A DNA stretch of 64,000 nucleotides, taken from assembly GCF_000420465.1 (NCBI RefSeq), contig NZ_ATUZ01000011.1:620001-684000 (forward strand), in the 5' to 3' direction. The position numbers and the translations under genes were made by a program. Source of the stretch: Desulfovibrio desulfuricans DSM 642 (GTDB lineage: Bacteria; Desulfobacterota; Desulfovibrionia; Desulfovibrionales; Desulfovibrionaceae). The notes under the pieces were generated by a model. It searched no databases. It was not told where the DNA came from and saw only the letters and a list, made by a program, of their open reading frames with translations. Shown piece by piece: positions 19,094 to 27,064 of this stretch (positions within the stretch are counted from its first letter, which is position 1; each line of letters begins with the position of its first letter).

Positions 19094-20269
19094 ATGCGTG
19101 TTCCAGCATTTGAGCTTGAAGTATTTTTTGGCAAATACGAATTTTCCACGCCATATCTTCTGGCGCAGTCAGACTGCGAGGCCATGAGCATTGACGCCCT
19201 GCTGGGGTTGGAGCCGGATGCGGCCTCAGCCCGGCAGGATTTTTTGAATACCAGCCTTGGCTATGGCGAAAACAACGGCAGGCCCGATCTTCGCCGCGCG
19301 GTGGCGGGCCTGTACGCAAACATGCCCGAAGAAAATGTGGTGCTGTTCACCGGCGCGCAGGAGGGCATTTTTGCCTGCATGAACTCCCTGCTTGAGCCGG
19401 GGGACCACGTGGTGTGCATGTTCCCGGCCTATCAGTCCTTGTATGAGGTGGCCCGAAGCCTGGGCGGCCACGTGGACTTCTGGCATCTGCGACAGACGGA
19501 GCAGGGCTGGCAGGGTGATATGGACGAACTGGCAGCGTTGCTGCGGCCCGACACCAAGGCCATCGTGCTCAATACGCCGAACAATCCCACGGGTTTTACC
19601 CTGAACCGGGAACAGACCGACAGGCTGTGCGAGCTGGCTCGCCAGCGTGGAGCCTGGATTTTCTGCGATGAAGTCTACCGGGGATTGGGCTGGAACCCGG
19701 AAAGCGTAAGGTCAGAGGCTACCGCAGGTGCGCTGCGGGCAGGCGACAATGCGCCCTGGATTGCAGATGCGTACGAAAAGGGTATTTCGCTCGGCGTGCT
19801 CAGCAAGGCCTATGGCCTGCCGGGCTTGCGCGTGGGCTGGCTGGCCTGCCGGGACACCGCACTGATGGAAGACGTGGCGCGCTACAAAAACTATCTGAGC
19901 ATTTGCGGGGCAACGCCTTCAGAGGCGCTGGCCCTTGTGGCTCTGCGGCACGGGGAGCATCTGCTGTCAAAAAATCGGGGCATTATCAGCGAGAACCTCA
20001 AGACGGCAGACGCTTTTTTTGCCCGCCATGCCCACATGTTTACCTACAACCGCCCTCAGGCTGGCCCCATTGGCTTTCCGCGCATACGGCTCAGCGAACC
20101 TGTGAGCGATTTTTGCGAAAGGCTGGCTCATGAAGCCGGGGTTTTGCTGTTGCCGGGTTCAGTATACGGCATCAAGGAACCCTATTTCCGCATGGGTTAT
20201 GGCCGTAAAAGTTTTGAGGCCCACCTCTCCCGGTTTGAGCAATGGCTGGTGAAAACGGGCCTTGCATAA
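19094..20269 (+). CDS. PLP-dependent aminotransferase, class I/II
   Basis: 391 residues from ATG 19094 (a GTG at 19085 is a close alternative). Fold-type I features: SLGYGENNGRPDLRRAVA near the N-terminus, the NTPNNPTGF loop with the PLP-contacting Asn, CDEVYRGL with the Asp that contacts the pyridine nitrogen, and the Schiff-base Lys in VLSKAYGLPGLRVGW. The C-terminal LLPGSVYGIKEPYFRMGYG contains the substrate-carboxylate Arg. It resembles the capreomycidine/valine-pyruvate-like subgroup of short class I enzymes, but the substrate cannot be named from sequence. It follows the diguanylate cyclase and ends at a strong bidirectional terminator. Confidence 0.85.
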   Translation: MRVPAFELEVFFGKYEFSTPYLLAQSDCEAMSIDALLGLEPDAASARQDFLNTSLGYGENNGRPDLRRAVAGLYANMPEENVVLFTGAQEGIFACMNSLLEPGDHVVCMFPAYQSLYEVARSLGGHVDFWHLRQTEQGWQGDMDELAALLRPDTKAIVLNTPNNPTGFTLNREQTDRLCELARQRGAWIFCDEVYRGLGWNPESVRSEATAGALRAGDNAPWIADAYEKGISLGVLSKAYGLPGLRVGWLACRDTALMEDVARYKNYLSICGATPSEALALVALRHGEHLLSKNRGIISENLKTADAFFARHAHMFTYNRPQAGPIGFPRIRLSEPVSDFCERLAHEAGVLLLPGSVYGIKEPYFRMGYGRKSFEAHLSRFEQWLVKTGLA

Positions 20270-20308
20270 AAATGGCTTAAAATGTTTGGGGATTACCCCA
20301 CCATATGC

Positions 20309-20347
20309 AACAAACCCCGCGAGGCTTTGCCCTGCGGGGTTTGTTTT
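20309..20347. terminator. Bidirectional rho-independent terminator
   Basis: AACAAACCCCGC (20309-20320) pairs with GCGGGGTTTGTT (20334-20345), a 12-bp stem between convergent genes. T-rich bases follow on the plus side and the A-rich left arm gives T-rich sequence on the minus side. Confidence 0.85.
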
Positions 20348-20634
20348 CAGAACTGGGGGACAGCGCTGTCTTTGCCAGCGTTGACGGCATCAAGATATCG
20401 CGCCCAGGCTTCGCCAATGGCAAAAAGTTTTTCGCGGGGGATTGCCGCGCTGTCATACGTAATCAGTATTGAGCCGCTGACGCTGTTGCCTTCCACAGCA
20501 TGCACACCGTTGATGGCTTCCATTTTCTCGCGGGCCAGCCGCAGTACGCTTTCGTGTCGCAGGGCGGGGTGGCGTATGCGCACCCTGCCGTCTACAAAAC
20601 TGCGTACATACCTAAGCAGATGGATGGCGTTCAT
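20347..20634 (-). CDS. Small HMA-like protein of the ferrosome-like locus
   Basis: A 95-residue soluble protein starting MNAIHLLRYVRSF at 20634, overlapping the ATPase stop by 23 bp, so the two are coupled. It has the beta-alpha-beta pattern of a heavy-metal-associated fold but no CxxC: DGRVRIRHPAL (residues 15-25) in strand 1, a helix, then VSGSILITYDS. The GRxRxR motif recurs in the ATPase N-terminus and in the divergent 176-residue protein. In this family such domains are thought to pair with the P1B-type ATPase; a role in iron handling is inferred from FeoA in the same locus. Confidence 0.72.
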   Translation of the reverse strand: MNAIHLLRYVRSFVDGRVRIRHPALRHESVLRLAREKMEAINGVHAVEGNSVSGSILITYDSAAIPREKLFAIGEAWARYLDAVNAGKDSAVPQF

Positions 20635-22747
20635 AATGGAACTCCTCGCCGGGCAGACTTTTCGGCAGGTGGGGGCGCATGGCGTTAAGGGCAACGCCAA
20701 GGGTAGTCAGGTTGTGCAGCAGGGCGGAAACGCCCGGCCCAAGCACCATGAACAGGCCTCCCATCAGGAACAGGCTGTTGAGGGTCATTGTGGCCACAAA
20801 ATTCCCGTGAATGCGGCGCAGGGTGTGGTTGCCCAACAGGCGGGCGCTGACCAACCCCTCAAGGCTGGGATGGGTCAGCAGCACGTTGGCCACTTCGCGG
20901 GCCAGGTCTGTACCGTCGCTCATGGCAACGCCCACATGCGCCGCTGACAGGGCAGGGGCATCGTTGATGCCGTCGCCCACCATGAGCACCTTGCAGCCTT
21001 CTGCCGCCAGTTCCTGCACAATGCGGGCTTTGTCCGTAGGCAGCACCTGTGCGCGAAATTCCGTAATGCCCACCTGCGCCGCTACGGCTCTGGCCGTGCG
21101 CTCGTCATCTCCAGTCAGCATGAGTACCCGGCGCATGCCAAGGCCACGCATGGCTTCAACCACACGTGCCGCCTCGGGCCGCAGGGGGTCTTCAATGGAT
21201 ACCAGCCCGGCGGCCTGTCCGTCCTCGCTCATGAACAGCAGGGAACGGCCAAGTTCGGTCTGCTGGCCGATAGCTTCAGCAAGGGGCGAAAGGTCAACGC
21301 CTTCATCGTGCTCAATATAGTGGCGGCTTCCCACCCGCATTTTTTTGCCGTGCAGGGTGGAGGCAACGCCGTGCGCCACCACGTATTCCACGTGGGCGTG
21401 TTCCTCTGCGTGTTGCAGGTTTTCTTCCTCAGCCTTGCGCACAACCGCGCGGGCCACAGGGTGGGGAAAATGTTCTTCAAGGCAGGCCATGATGCGTAGC
21501 ACTTCGTCCCGCTCAAAGCCAGGGGCCGGGATGACCTCCACAACCTTGGGGCTGGCCTGGGTGAGGGTGCCTGTTTTGTCAAAGACCAGCGTATCAGCCT
21601 CGCTCAGGGCCTCAAGGTAGCGGCCGCCCTTGATGGCAATGCCGTGGCGCGCGCCTTCGCGCATGGAGGCCAGCACCGCCAGCGGCGTGGCGAGCTTGAG
21701 GGCGCACGAGTAATCCACCAGCAGCACGGATGATGCGCGGCGGAAATCGCGGGTGATCAGCCACACAAGCCCGGCAAGGCCAAAGGTAAAGGGCACGGCC
21801 AGATCAGCCAGCCTTTCAAACTTGCCCTGCACGCCCGCCTTGAGCGATTCGGACTCTTCAATGAATTTTACAACCTGCCGCAGGCGTGTGCCATCGCCCA
21901 CATGGCGGGCGCGGATCACAATCCGCCCTTCTTCAAGGGCTGTTCCGGCGTATACAGAAGCACCTTCTGTGCGGCGCACGCCAAGGGGTTCGCCTGTCAT
22001 GGACGACTGGTTCACAAGGCCGCAGCCTTCGGCAACTTCGCCGTCCACCGGGATGGAGCCGCCAGCATGCACAACCACAAGGTCGCCCTCGCGCACCTGC
22101 GCCAGAGGAACGGAAACTTCGGTGCCGTCTACCAGCAGCCAGACGTTTTCCACATTCAGGGCAAGGCTTTCGGTCAGCGAAGCCATGGAGCGGCGTCTTG
22201 TCCAGTCTTCAAGGGTTTCGCCCAGCCCCAGCAGCAGGGTAAGCATGCTGACCGTGCGGAAGTCGCCCATGATGAGCGACGCGCCAATGGCGGCAGCGTC
22301 CAGCACGTCAACGCTCAGGGTGCCGCGCAAAAGCGCGCCCAGACCTTTGAACAAAAAGGGCAGCGCGCCCATGACGCTGTTGAACACGCGCAGGGCCAGC
22401 GGTAAAAAGGGGCGCACAAAAACATAGCGCACCAGAGGCATAAACCCCTGACCGGGCGAAAGAGCGCTCTCGTAGTGCTGCCCCTGGATATCAAACTGAC
22501 CGCCTGCGTCAGCCGCGCCTACCAGCAGGGTGAGGGCGGTAACGCGCGCTTCTTCCTTGTCATAAAAAATCAGCAGGCTGCCGATCAGGGCATTGGCGCG
22601 CACTTCTGTGATGCCCTCAAGCGAAGCCAGAGCCCCGGCCAACGCCTCAATGCGCCCCTCGCCAAGGCAGCTCGATGCGCGTACGCGCATTCTGCCGGAT
22701 TCCGGCGTTGTGATGCCACGCAATTCATGAACAATAAAAAAACGCAT
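20612..22747 (-). CDS. P1B-type metal ATPase, FezB/P1B-6-like
   Basis: 711 residues, starting at 22747 with AAGGAG 5 nt upstream. The N-terminal 70 residues are an HMA-like domain without CxxC (SGRMRVRASSC, then ANALIGSLLIFYDKEE). The core P-type motifs are intact: SSMTGEPLGV (actuator TGE), phosphorylated Asp390 in FDKTGTLTQ, HFPHPVARA (HP motif), and VGDGINDAPAL. The ion-binding membrane motif is YSC (346-348, VDYSCALKLATP) instead of the copper/zinc-type CPC. This, together with the GRMRVR domain, fits the P1B-6 class, which includes FezB of ferrosomes as I recall it. The likely substrate is iron, moved into a membrane compartment or out of the cell; this is inference. Confidence 0.85.
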   Translation of the reverse strand: MRFFIVHELRGITTPESGRMRVRASSCLGEGRIEALAGALASLEGITEVRANALIGSLLIFYDKEEARVTALTLLVGAADAGGQFDIQGQHYESALSPGQGFMPLVRYVFVRPFLPLALRVFNSVMGALPFLFKGLGALLRGTLSVDVLDAAAIGASLIMGDFRTVSMLTLLLGLGETLEDWTRRRSMASLTESLALNVENVWLLVDGTEVSVPLAQVREGDLVVVHAGGSIPVDGEVAEGCGLVNQSSMTGEPLGVRRTEGASVYAGTALEEGRIVIRARHVGDGTRLRQVVKFIEESESLKAGVQGKFERLADLAVPFTFGLAGLVWLITRDFRRASSVLLVDYSCALKLATPLAVLASMREGARHGIAIKGGRYLEALSEADTLVFDKTGTLTQASPKVVEVIPAPGFERDEVLRIMACLEEHFPHPVARAVVRKAEEENLQHAEEHAHVEYVVAHGVASTLHGKKMRVGSRHYIEHDEGVDLSPLAEAIGQQTELGRSLLFMSEDGQAAGLVSIEDPLRPEAARVVEAMRGLGMRRVLMLTGDDERTARAVAAQVGITEFRAQVLPTDKARIVQELAAEGCKVLMVGDGINDAPALSAAHVGVAMSDGTDLAREVANVLLTHPSLEGLVSARLLGNHTLRRIHGNFVATMTLNSLFLMGGLFMVLGPGVSALLHNLTTLGVALNAMRPHLPKSLPGEEFHYERHPSA

Positions 22748-22827
22748 GCGCGCTCCTTGAAGCGAGGCGGCCTGGGCCGCACTGTCCTGAACGATCCTCT
22801 GCCTACAGCGGAGGATTGAGAGTTTGC

Positions 22828-22853
22828 GTGCCGCCCGAAAGCTCGGGCGGCAC
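22828..22853 (-). terminator. Strong intra-operon hairpin before the ATPase gene
   Basis: GTGCCGCCCGA (22828-22838) and TCGGGCGGCAC (22843-22853) form an 11-bp stem with a 4-nt AAGC loop. It lies in the spacer between the small TM protein and the ATPase and is not followed by a T-run. It may dampen read-through or protect the upstream mRNA. Confidence 0.55.
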
Positions 22854-22897
22854 TGGCAGCTTCAGCACCGGAAAAGGCGCTGCAAACAACTGCTGGA

Positions 22898-23152
22898 TTA
22901 GACCTCGGCGGCGTCCTTGGTGGTCTTGCGCTTTTCTGCGGCAAGGCGGGCCTCGGCGGTGAGGTCTTCCACATCTTCCTTGATGGCTTCAACCTTGCTC
23001 AGCAGGGCGTCTTTTACGTCCATGCCGCGGCTCAAAAGGTCAGTGGCCAGGGGCTTGAAATCCAGTTTGCCCTTGCTTACGGCCACCGCGCCGAGCACAC
23101 CCAGGGCAACGCCGCCCAAAAACCACAATCCGCACTTCATGCCTTCGTTCAT
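22898..23152 (-). CDS. Small membrane-anchored protein (DUF6110/YtxH-like)
   Basis: 84 residues starting MNEGMKCGLWFLGGVALG at 23152, with AAGGAGAAGG upstream. A single membrane helix (residues 7-25) is followed by a charged amphipathic helix (DVKDALLSKVEAIKEDVEDLTAEA) ending in Lys-rich sequence. The pattern matches short YtxH/DUF6110-type proteins. It lies between feoA and the P1B ATPase gene, so it may help shape or line the iron compartment. No catalytic motif is visible. Confidence 0.7.
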   Translation of the reverse strand: MNEGMKCGLWFLGGVALGVLGAVAVSKGKLDFKPLATDLLSRGMDVKDALLSKVEAIKEDVEDLTAEARLAAEKRKTTKDAAEV

Positions 23153-23239
23153 TTTCCTTCTCCTTGCTCGTGTGTGTCCAGATTCGGTCAGCGATTCCAG
23201 CATGCGGCAGATGGCCGAATCGAGATAATAGTCCAGCCT

Positions 23240-23269
23240 CCGTCCGGTCGCTTACTTGCGACCGGACGG
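23240..23269 (-). terminator. 12-bp perfect hairpin after feoA
   Basis: CCGTCCGGTCGC (23240-23251) and GCGACCGGACGG (23258-23269) form a perfect 12-bp stem with a 6-nt loop between feoA and the next gene of the same direction. No T-run follows on the minus strand, so it may be an attenuator or an mRNA end rather than a full terminator. Confidence 0.6.
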
Positions 23270-23310
23270 TAAAACTGGCAAATTTTCAGGGTAGGATGCT
23301 TAGATAAAAG

Positions 23311-23559
23311 CTAGCTGGACGCGCCGGAAAGGTCAACCTTGATAAAGTCGGCTTCGCTGTTGCGCAAGGAGATGGTTACGCCTGAAAGGCGCAAGGCGAC
23401 AGGATCCTTAAGAGGCGCGCGGCCTACAATGGAGACCGTGGTGCCGGGGATAAGACCCATGTCGCGGATGCGGCGGTTCATTTCGCCGAGGGCTTCAACG
23501 GCTGCAATCTTTCCCTGCTGTCCTACTTGCATCTGACGCAGATTGACAATCTGGCTCAT
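23311..23559 (-). CDS. feoA: FeoA-type ferrous iron transport protein
   Basis: 82 residues starting MSQIVNLRQMQVGQQG at 23559. The FeoA/SH3-like fold is clear: LRQMQVGQQGKIAAVE, then NRRIRDMGLIPGTTVSIVGRAPLKDPVALRLSG and SLRNSEADFIKV. FeoA proteins work with the FeoB iron permease; no feoB is in the window. It is first in the leftward locus with the TM protein and the P1B ATPase, which is the strongest hint that the locus handles ferrous iron. A stand-alone FeoA not next to FeoB is itself notable. Confidence 0.88.
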   Translation of the reverse strand: MSQIVNLRQMQVGQQGKIAAVEALGEMNRRIRDMGLIPGTTVSIVGRAPLKDPVALRLSGVTISLRNSEADFIKVDLSGASS

Positions 23560-23761
23560 GCGTGCACTCTCTATGTTTGATGCTGGTGGCAAATTTGTTC
23601 AATGGCTTTTAACCGTTCTGGATGAGCAGCCTGGGTGTGTAACCCTTGCTGTAATCCACAGAACAACCTTGCCTTCATTACGGTTCTGTGTCAAGAGAAA
23701 AGAAAGTCGTTTTCAAATTTGATAGCAGATCAGGGCTTTAGCCCTGCAACAAGGAGAGGCC
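23560..23761. promoter_or_regulatory. Divergent promoter region with TCAAATTTGA palindrome
   Basis: This 200-bp spacer separates feoA from the rightward HMA-protein gene, so it must hold both promoters. A perfect 10-bp palindrome TCAAATTTGA lies at 23713-23722 within an AT-rich stretch upstream of the rightward gene, compatible with a Fur-type or other metal-regulator operator. It is not a canonical Fur box, so the regulator is unknown. Confidence 0.35.
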
Positions 23762-24292
23762 ATGTTTCCTCAATATGTAGCACATAGTATGGAAGGCCGG
23801 GCGCGTTTGCGCCATCCTGCTCTGGGTGAGGTTGCCGTGCGCAGCGCTGTGCAGAAAGCGCTTGGCAAAGAGAAGGACGTGCTTGAGGTGCGCCCCGGCT
23901 CTGAATCCGTGCTGCTGATTCTCAAACCCGGTGTGAACGTTGCCAGCCTGTGCCAGCGGCTGGAACAGAGCGTGCCGATTCTGGCCCGTCCTCAGGCCGA
24001 GGTAGCTGCTGAGCTGCGCGCCGCGGCACGCGCCCGTCGGGGGGAGCAGTGGCGGAGCAAGTGGGGTGACAAGAGCGCTGCAACCAAGGGTTTTTCTTTA
24101 GGCAGCAGGGGTGACAAGAGAAATATTCTGGGCATTTCACAGCGAAAGCTCGAAGTTCGGGCCATGCTGGGCGTGGCAGGGGTGTGCCTGGCTTCCGGCC
24201 TGTCCGGGCCCAAGCCGCTGCATCTGCTGGCGGGCCTTGCCTGGGCCTTGATGGCCAGCCGCCACGTGTGGGTTCGGCGCAAGGCTGTTTAA
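23762..24292 (+). CDS. HMA-like protein with C-terminal membrane helices (FezC-like?)
   Basis: 176 residues starting MFPQYVAHSMEGRARLRHPAL, with AAGGAGAGG upstream. The first 85 residues are an HMA-like domain lacking CxxC and sharing GRARLRHPAL with the GRVRIRHPAL of the 95-residue protein in the same locus. A basic linker (residues about 85-130) leads to one or two hydrophobic helices (MLGVAGVCLASGLSG, LHLLAGLAWALMAS). The stop overlaps the next start (TAATG). An HMA domain tethered to the membrane next to a P1B-6-type ATPase is the arrangement I associate with FezC of ferrosome clusters. The identity is inference. Confidence 0.72.
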   Translation: MFPQYVAHSMEGRARLRHPALGEVAVRSAVQKALGKEKDVLEVRPGSESVLLILKPGVNVASLCQRLEQSVPILARPQAEVAAELRAAARARRGEQWRSKWGDKSAATKGFSLGSRGDKRNILGISQRKLEVRAMLGVAGVCLASGLSGPKPLHLLAGLAWALMASRHVWVRRKAV

Positions 24293-24699
24293 TGAAAGCT
24301 TCCGTTGACAGTGTACGCGCTGCCTGTGCGCGTTGCGGCGCATTTGCAGGCAAGTGGCTGCTGACGATATTTGTGGCTGTGGCAGCCTTTGCTCTTGCGG
24401 CGCAGGCTCTGGCTCTGGTGCTGGCGGCTCTTGCCCTCTTGCTGATTGCCTTGTGCCTTGCCTCCATGTGCATGCCTGAAGAAAGCCGGGCTGTGTGGGC
24501 GTGGATGCGTGACACGCTGGGGCGCTGGAGCGCTGTGGCTGGAACCGATAAGACGGATGGTGCGCAATCGCCCGCTGAACCTGTGCAGGGTGAACCTATG
24601 CAGAATAAATCGGCGCAAAATGAATCGGTGCAGGCTGCAGGTGCTGCCCTGAATGACCCGCAGAAAGGCGACTCCCGGCGGGAAGAACCATCAAAGTAG
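24292..24699 (+). CDS. Hypothetical membrane protein coupled to the HMA protein
   Basis: 135 residues from ATG 24292, overlapping the preceding stop as TAATG. The N-terminal half is strongly hydrophobic (residues about 20-60: LLTIFVAVAAFALAAQAL continuing ALVLAALALLLIALCLAS), predicting two membrane helices or a hairpin. The C-terminal half is hydrophilic, Gln/Glu/Ser-rich and repetitive (EPVQGEPMQNKSAQNESVQ), probably disordered. No family was recognised. Coupling suggests it works with the membrane-tethered HMA protein. Confidence 0.65.
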   Translation: MKASVDSVRAACARCGAFAGKWLLTIFVAVAAFALAAQALALVLAALALLLIALCLASMCMPEESRAVWAWMRDTLGRWSAVAGTDKTDGAQSPAEPVQGEPMQNKSAQNESVQAAGAALNDPQKGDSRREEPSK

Positions 24700-24905
24700 A
24701 CAGAGCCTCTCAGAGGAATCTGTAAATCCGCGGTCAGCCTCGGGCCAGGGCACAATGGCCTGGTCTGATTGGCGGTTGGCGGCAGCTTGGCTGACGCAGA
24801 AAATCCTCTTTTTGCAGGCCAGCGACCGGAACATACCTCAACAAACCAGCGCGAGCCTGCGGTCAGGCTCATTTTATCAGTCTGGCTTTGCTGTACATCA
24901 GACAG
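24700..24905. other. Spacer without recognised gene, before the terminator
   Basis: No convincing frame is seen on either strand. The stretch lies downstream of the rightward HMA/membrane pair and before their terminator at 24906-24950. Confidence 0.5.
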
Positions 24906-24950
24906 CAGCACACCCCCGCGATGGCACAATCTGCGGGGGTGTGCTGTTTT
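24906..24950 (+). terminator. Rho-independent terminator after the ferrosome-like locus
   Basis: CAGCACACCCCCGC (24906-24919) pairs with GCGGGGGTGTGCTG (24933-24946), a 14-bp stem followed by TTTT. It ends the rightward transcript and faces the convergent acs gene. Confidence 0.88.
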
Positions 24951-25018
24951 GCCGGGACGTTGAGGGTGCGCCCCGGTTAGAGTGCAAAGCCGCTCCGGGC
25001 AGCCCTGCACCTGAAGTA

Positions 25019-27064
25019 TCAGACCTGCGCGGTTTCGGCAGCGCCTTCGGGGGCGCCTTCCGTTTCGTGCCTGCCTGCAACAAGGTTGCGGTGTCCTTCA
25101 ATTATTTTGCCGATGACTTCCGGTTCTGCCAGCGAAGTGGTGTCGCCGATGTCTTCATAGCTGTCGCCAGCGATCTTGCGCAGCATACGGCGGATGATCT
25201 TGCCCGAGGTGGTCTTGGGCATGGCGTCCACAAACTGGATGAATTCCGGGCTGGCAAGCGCGCCGATGTCGCGTCGCACGGCATCGCGCAGTTTTACGCG
25301 CAGTTGCGCGCTCCACGGCACTTCATCCCGGGTCACCACATAGGCGTAGATGCCTTCGCCCTTGAGGGCGTGGGGCATGGGCACCACTGCGGCTTCGCCA
25401 ACTTCGGGGCAGGCAGCCAGCACGGCTTCGATTTCTGCCGTGGAAAGCCGATGCCCAGACACGTTGATGGAGTCGTCCACGCGTCCCAGAATCCAGAAGT
25501 AGCCGTCCTGATCAACTTCTGCCGCATCGCCTGACGAATAGCAGCCAAAGCGTGAGAAGTAGGACTGGTACTTTTCTTCATCATTATACACGCCCTGCAT
25601 CATGCCGGGCCAGGGGCGGCGGATGACGAGATGCCCGGCCTTGCTGCCCGCTTCGGCTTCGTCGCCGTCACGCGAGGCAGTGCCTATAACCGCAGCGTCA
25701 ATGCCAGGCAGGGGCTTGGAGGCCGACCCGGGCTTGAGCTTGGTGGCATAGGGCATGGGGGCGATCATGGCGCCGCCGGTTTCGGTCTGCCACCATGTGT
25801 CCACGATGGGCAGTTCGCCGCCGCCGATGTTTTTGTGGTACCACTGCCACGCTTCGGGGTTGATGGGCTCGCCCACACTGCCGAGAATGCGGAGGCTGCG
25901 CAGGTCGTAGCGCTCTGTCCAGGCCTCGTTCATACGCATGAGCGAGCGGATGACCGTGGGCGCGGTATAGAAGATGTTGACCCGGAAGTTCTCCACAATG
26001 CGCCAGTAGCGGTCAGGGTATGGCCATGTGGGTACGCCTTCAAACATGAGCGTGGTGGCCCCAAGCGAAAGCGGCCCGTACACGCCATAGGTGTGGCCTG
26101 TGATCCAGCCTGCATCTGCCGTGCACCAGTACACATCGTCGTCGCGCATGTCGAAGCACCACTGCGTGGAGTGCGCCGCGTATGTGAGGTAGCCGCCCGT
26201 GGAATGCATGACGCCCGTGGGCTTGCCCGTGCTGCCGCTTGTGTGCAGCAGGAAGAGCGTATCGTTGGCATCCATGGGCTCGCAGGGAAAGTCCGGGTTA
26301 AGGGTAAAGTCATCAATCAGGTCATGCCACCACACATCGCGGTTGCGCTGCATGTTGACGCCGTCAATACCGGCATGCTTGACCACAACCACGTGCGCCA
26401 CCGAGGGGCACTTTTCAAGGATGGGATCAAGATTGGCCTTGAGGGGCTTGAACTTGCCCCCGCGCACCGCCGCGTCCGCCGTGATGACAACGCGAGCTTT
26501 GCAACCCTGAATACGACTGCGCACGCCGCCCTCCGCATAGCCGGAAAAGATGGCCGTGTGGATGGCGCCAATGCGGGCGCAGGCCAGCATGGCAATAAAA
26601 AGTTCCGGAATCATGGGCATGTACAAAGCCACATGATCGCCCTTGCGGATGCGCAGCGAACTCAAAGCATGCGCAACGCGGCACACCTCTGTATAGAGCA
26701 TCTGGTAGGTGTAGCAGCGAACGTCTGTTTCTTTTTCGCCCTGCCAGATAAGCGCGGCCTTGTTGCGCCGCCCAGAGATGAGGTGCCTGTCGATACAGTT
26801 AAAGGAGGCATTAAGTTTGCCGCCTGTAAACCACTTGTATTTATGGTTTACCTCATCTGCTTCCAGTACTTTGTCCCAGCGTTTGAACCAATGGATCAAC
26901 TGCGATGCTCGCGCACCCCAAAAGTCGTTGGGGTCTTCCAGTGCGCGGCTGCAGAGAGCGTCATATTCTTCTGGCCCACATACCCATGCAGAAGTTTTGC
27001 CGTGCTCAGGTGGAAGATAGCTGCGGTTCTCATTTAACAGCGTTGTGATCCTTTCCTGGGACAT
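25019..27064 (-). CDS. acs: Acetyl-CoA synthetase
   Basis: 681 residues, full length for the Acs family, starting MSQERITTLLNEN with GGAGG 8 nt upstream. It activates acetate to acetyl-AMP and then acetyl-CoA. Motifs: the P-loop-like TSGSTGKPTGVMHSTGGY, the TWWQTETGG adenylate-forming motif, SSGDAAEVDQDGYFWILGRVDDSINVSG (hinge), and the C-terminal PKTTSGKIIRR whose Lys is the residue acetylated in regulated Acs enzymes. It is monocistronic, flanked by a strong terminator on one side and a 550-bp spacer on the other. Confidence 0.93.
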   Translation of the reverse strand: MSQERITTLLNENRSYLPPEHGKTSAWVCGPEEYDALCSRALEDPNDFWGARASQLIHWFKRWDKVLEADEVNHKYKWFTGGKLNASFNCIDRHLISGRRNKAALIWQGEKETDVRCYTYQMLYTEVCRVAHALSSLRIRKGDHVALYMPMIPELFIAMLACARIGAIHTAIFSGYAEGGVRSRIQGCKARVVITADAAVRGGKFKPLKANLDPILEKCPSVAHVVVVKHAGIDGVNMQRNRDVWWHDLIDDFTLNPDFPCEPMDANDTLFLLHTSGSTGKPTGVMHSTGGYLTYAAHSTQWCFDMRDDDVYWCTADAGWITGHTYGVYGPLSLGATTLMFEGVPTWPYPDRYWRIVENFRVNIFYTAPTVIRSLMRMNEAWTERYDLRSLRILGSVGEPINPEAWQWYHKNIGGGELPIVDTWWQTETGGAMIAPMPYATKLKPGSASKPLPGIDAAVIGTASRDGDEAEAGSKAGHLVIRRPWPGMMQGVYNDEEKYQSYFSRFGCYSSGDAAEVDQDGYFWILGRVDDSINVSGHRLSTAEIEAVLAACPEVGEAAVVPMPHALKGEGIYAYVVTRDEVPWSAQLRVKLRDAVRRDIGALASPEFIQFVDAMPKTTSGKIIRRMLRKIAGDSYEDIGDTTSLAEPEVIGKIIEGHRNLVAGRHETEGAPEGAAETAQV

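Noticed and set aside
20640..22740. Copper exporter CopA as identity of the ATPase
   Set aside because: The CPC motif and N-terminal CxxC domains of CopA are absent, while FeoA and GRxRxR domains favour an iron-type P1B ATPase.
24653..25534. Plus-strand frame spanning the terminator and acs 3-prime end
   Set aside because: Runs through a strong terminator and opposite acs; no motif and poor codon use.
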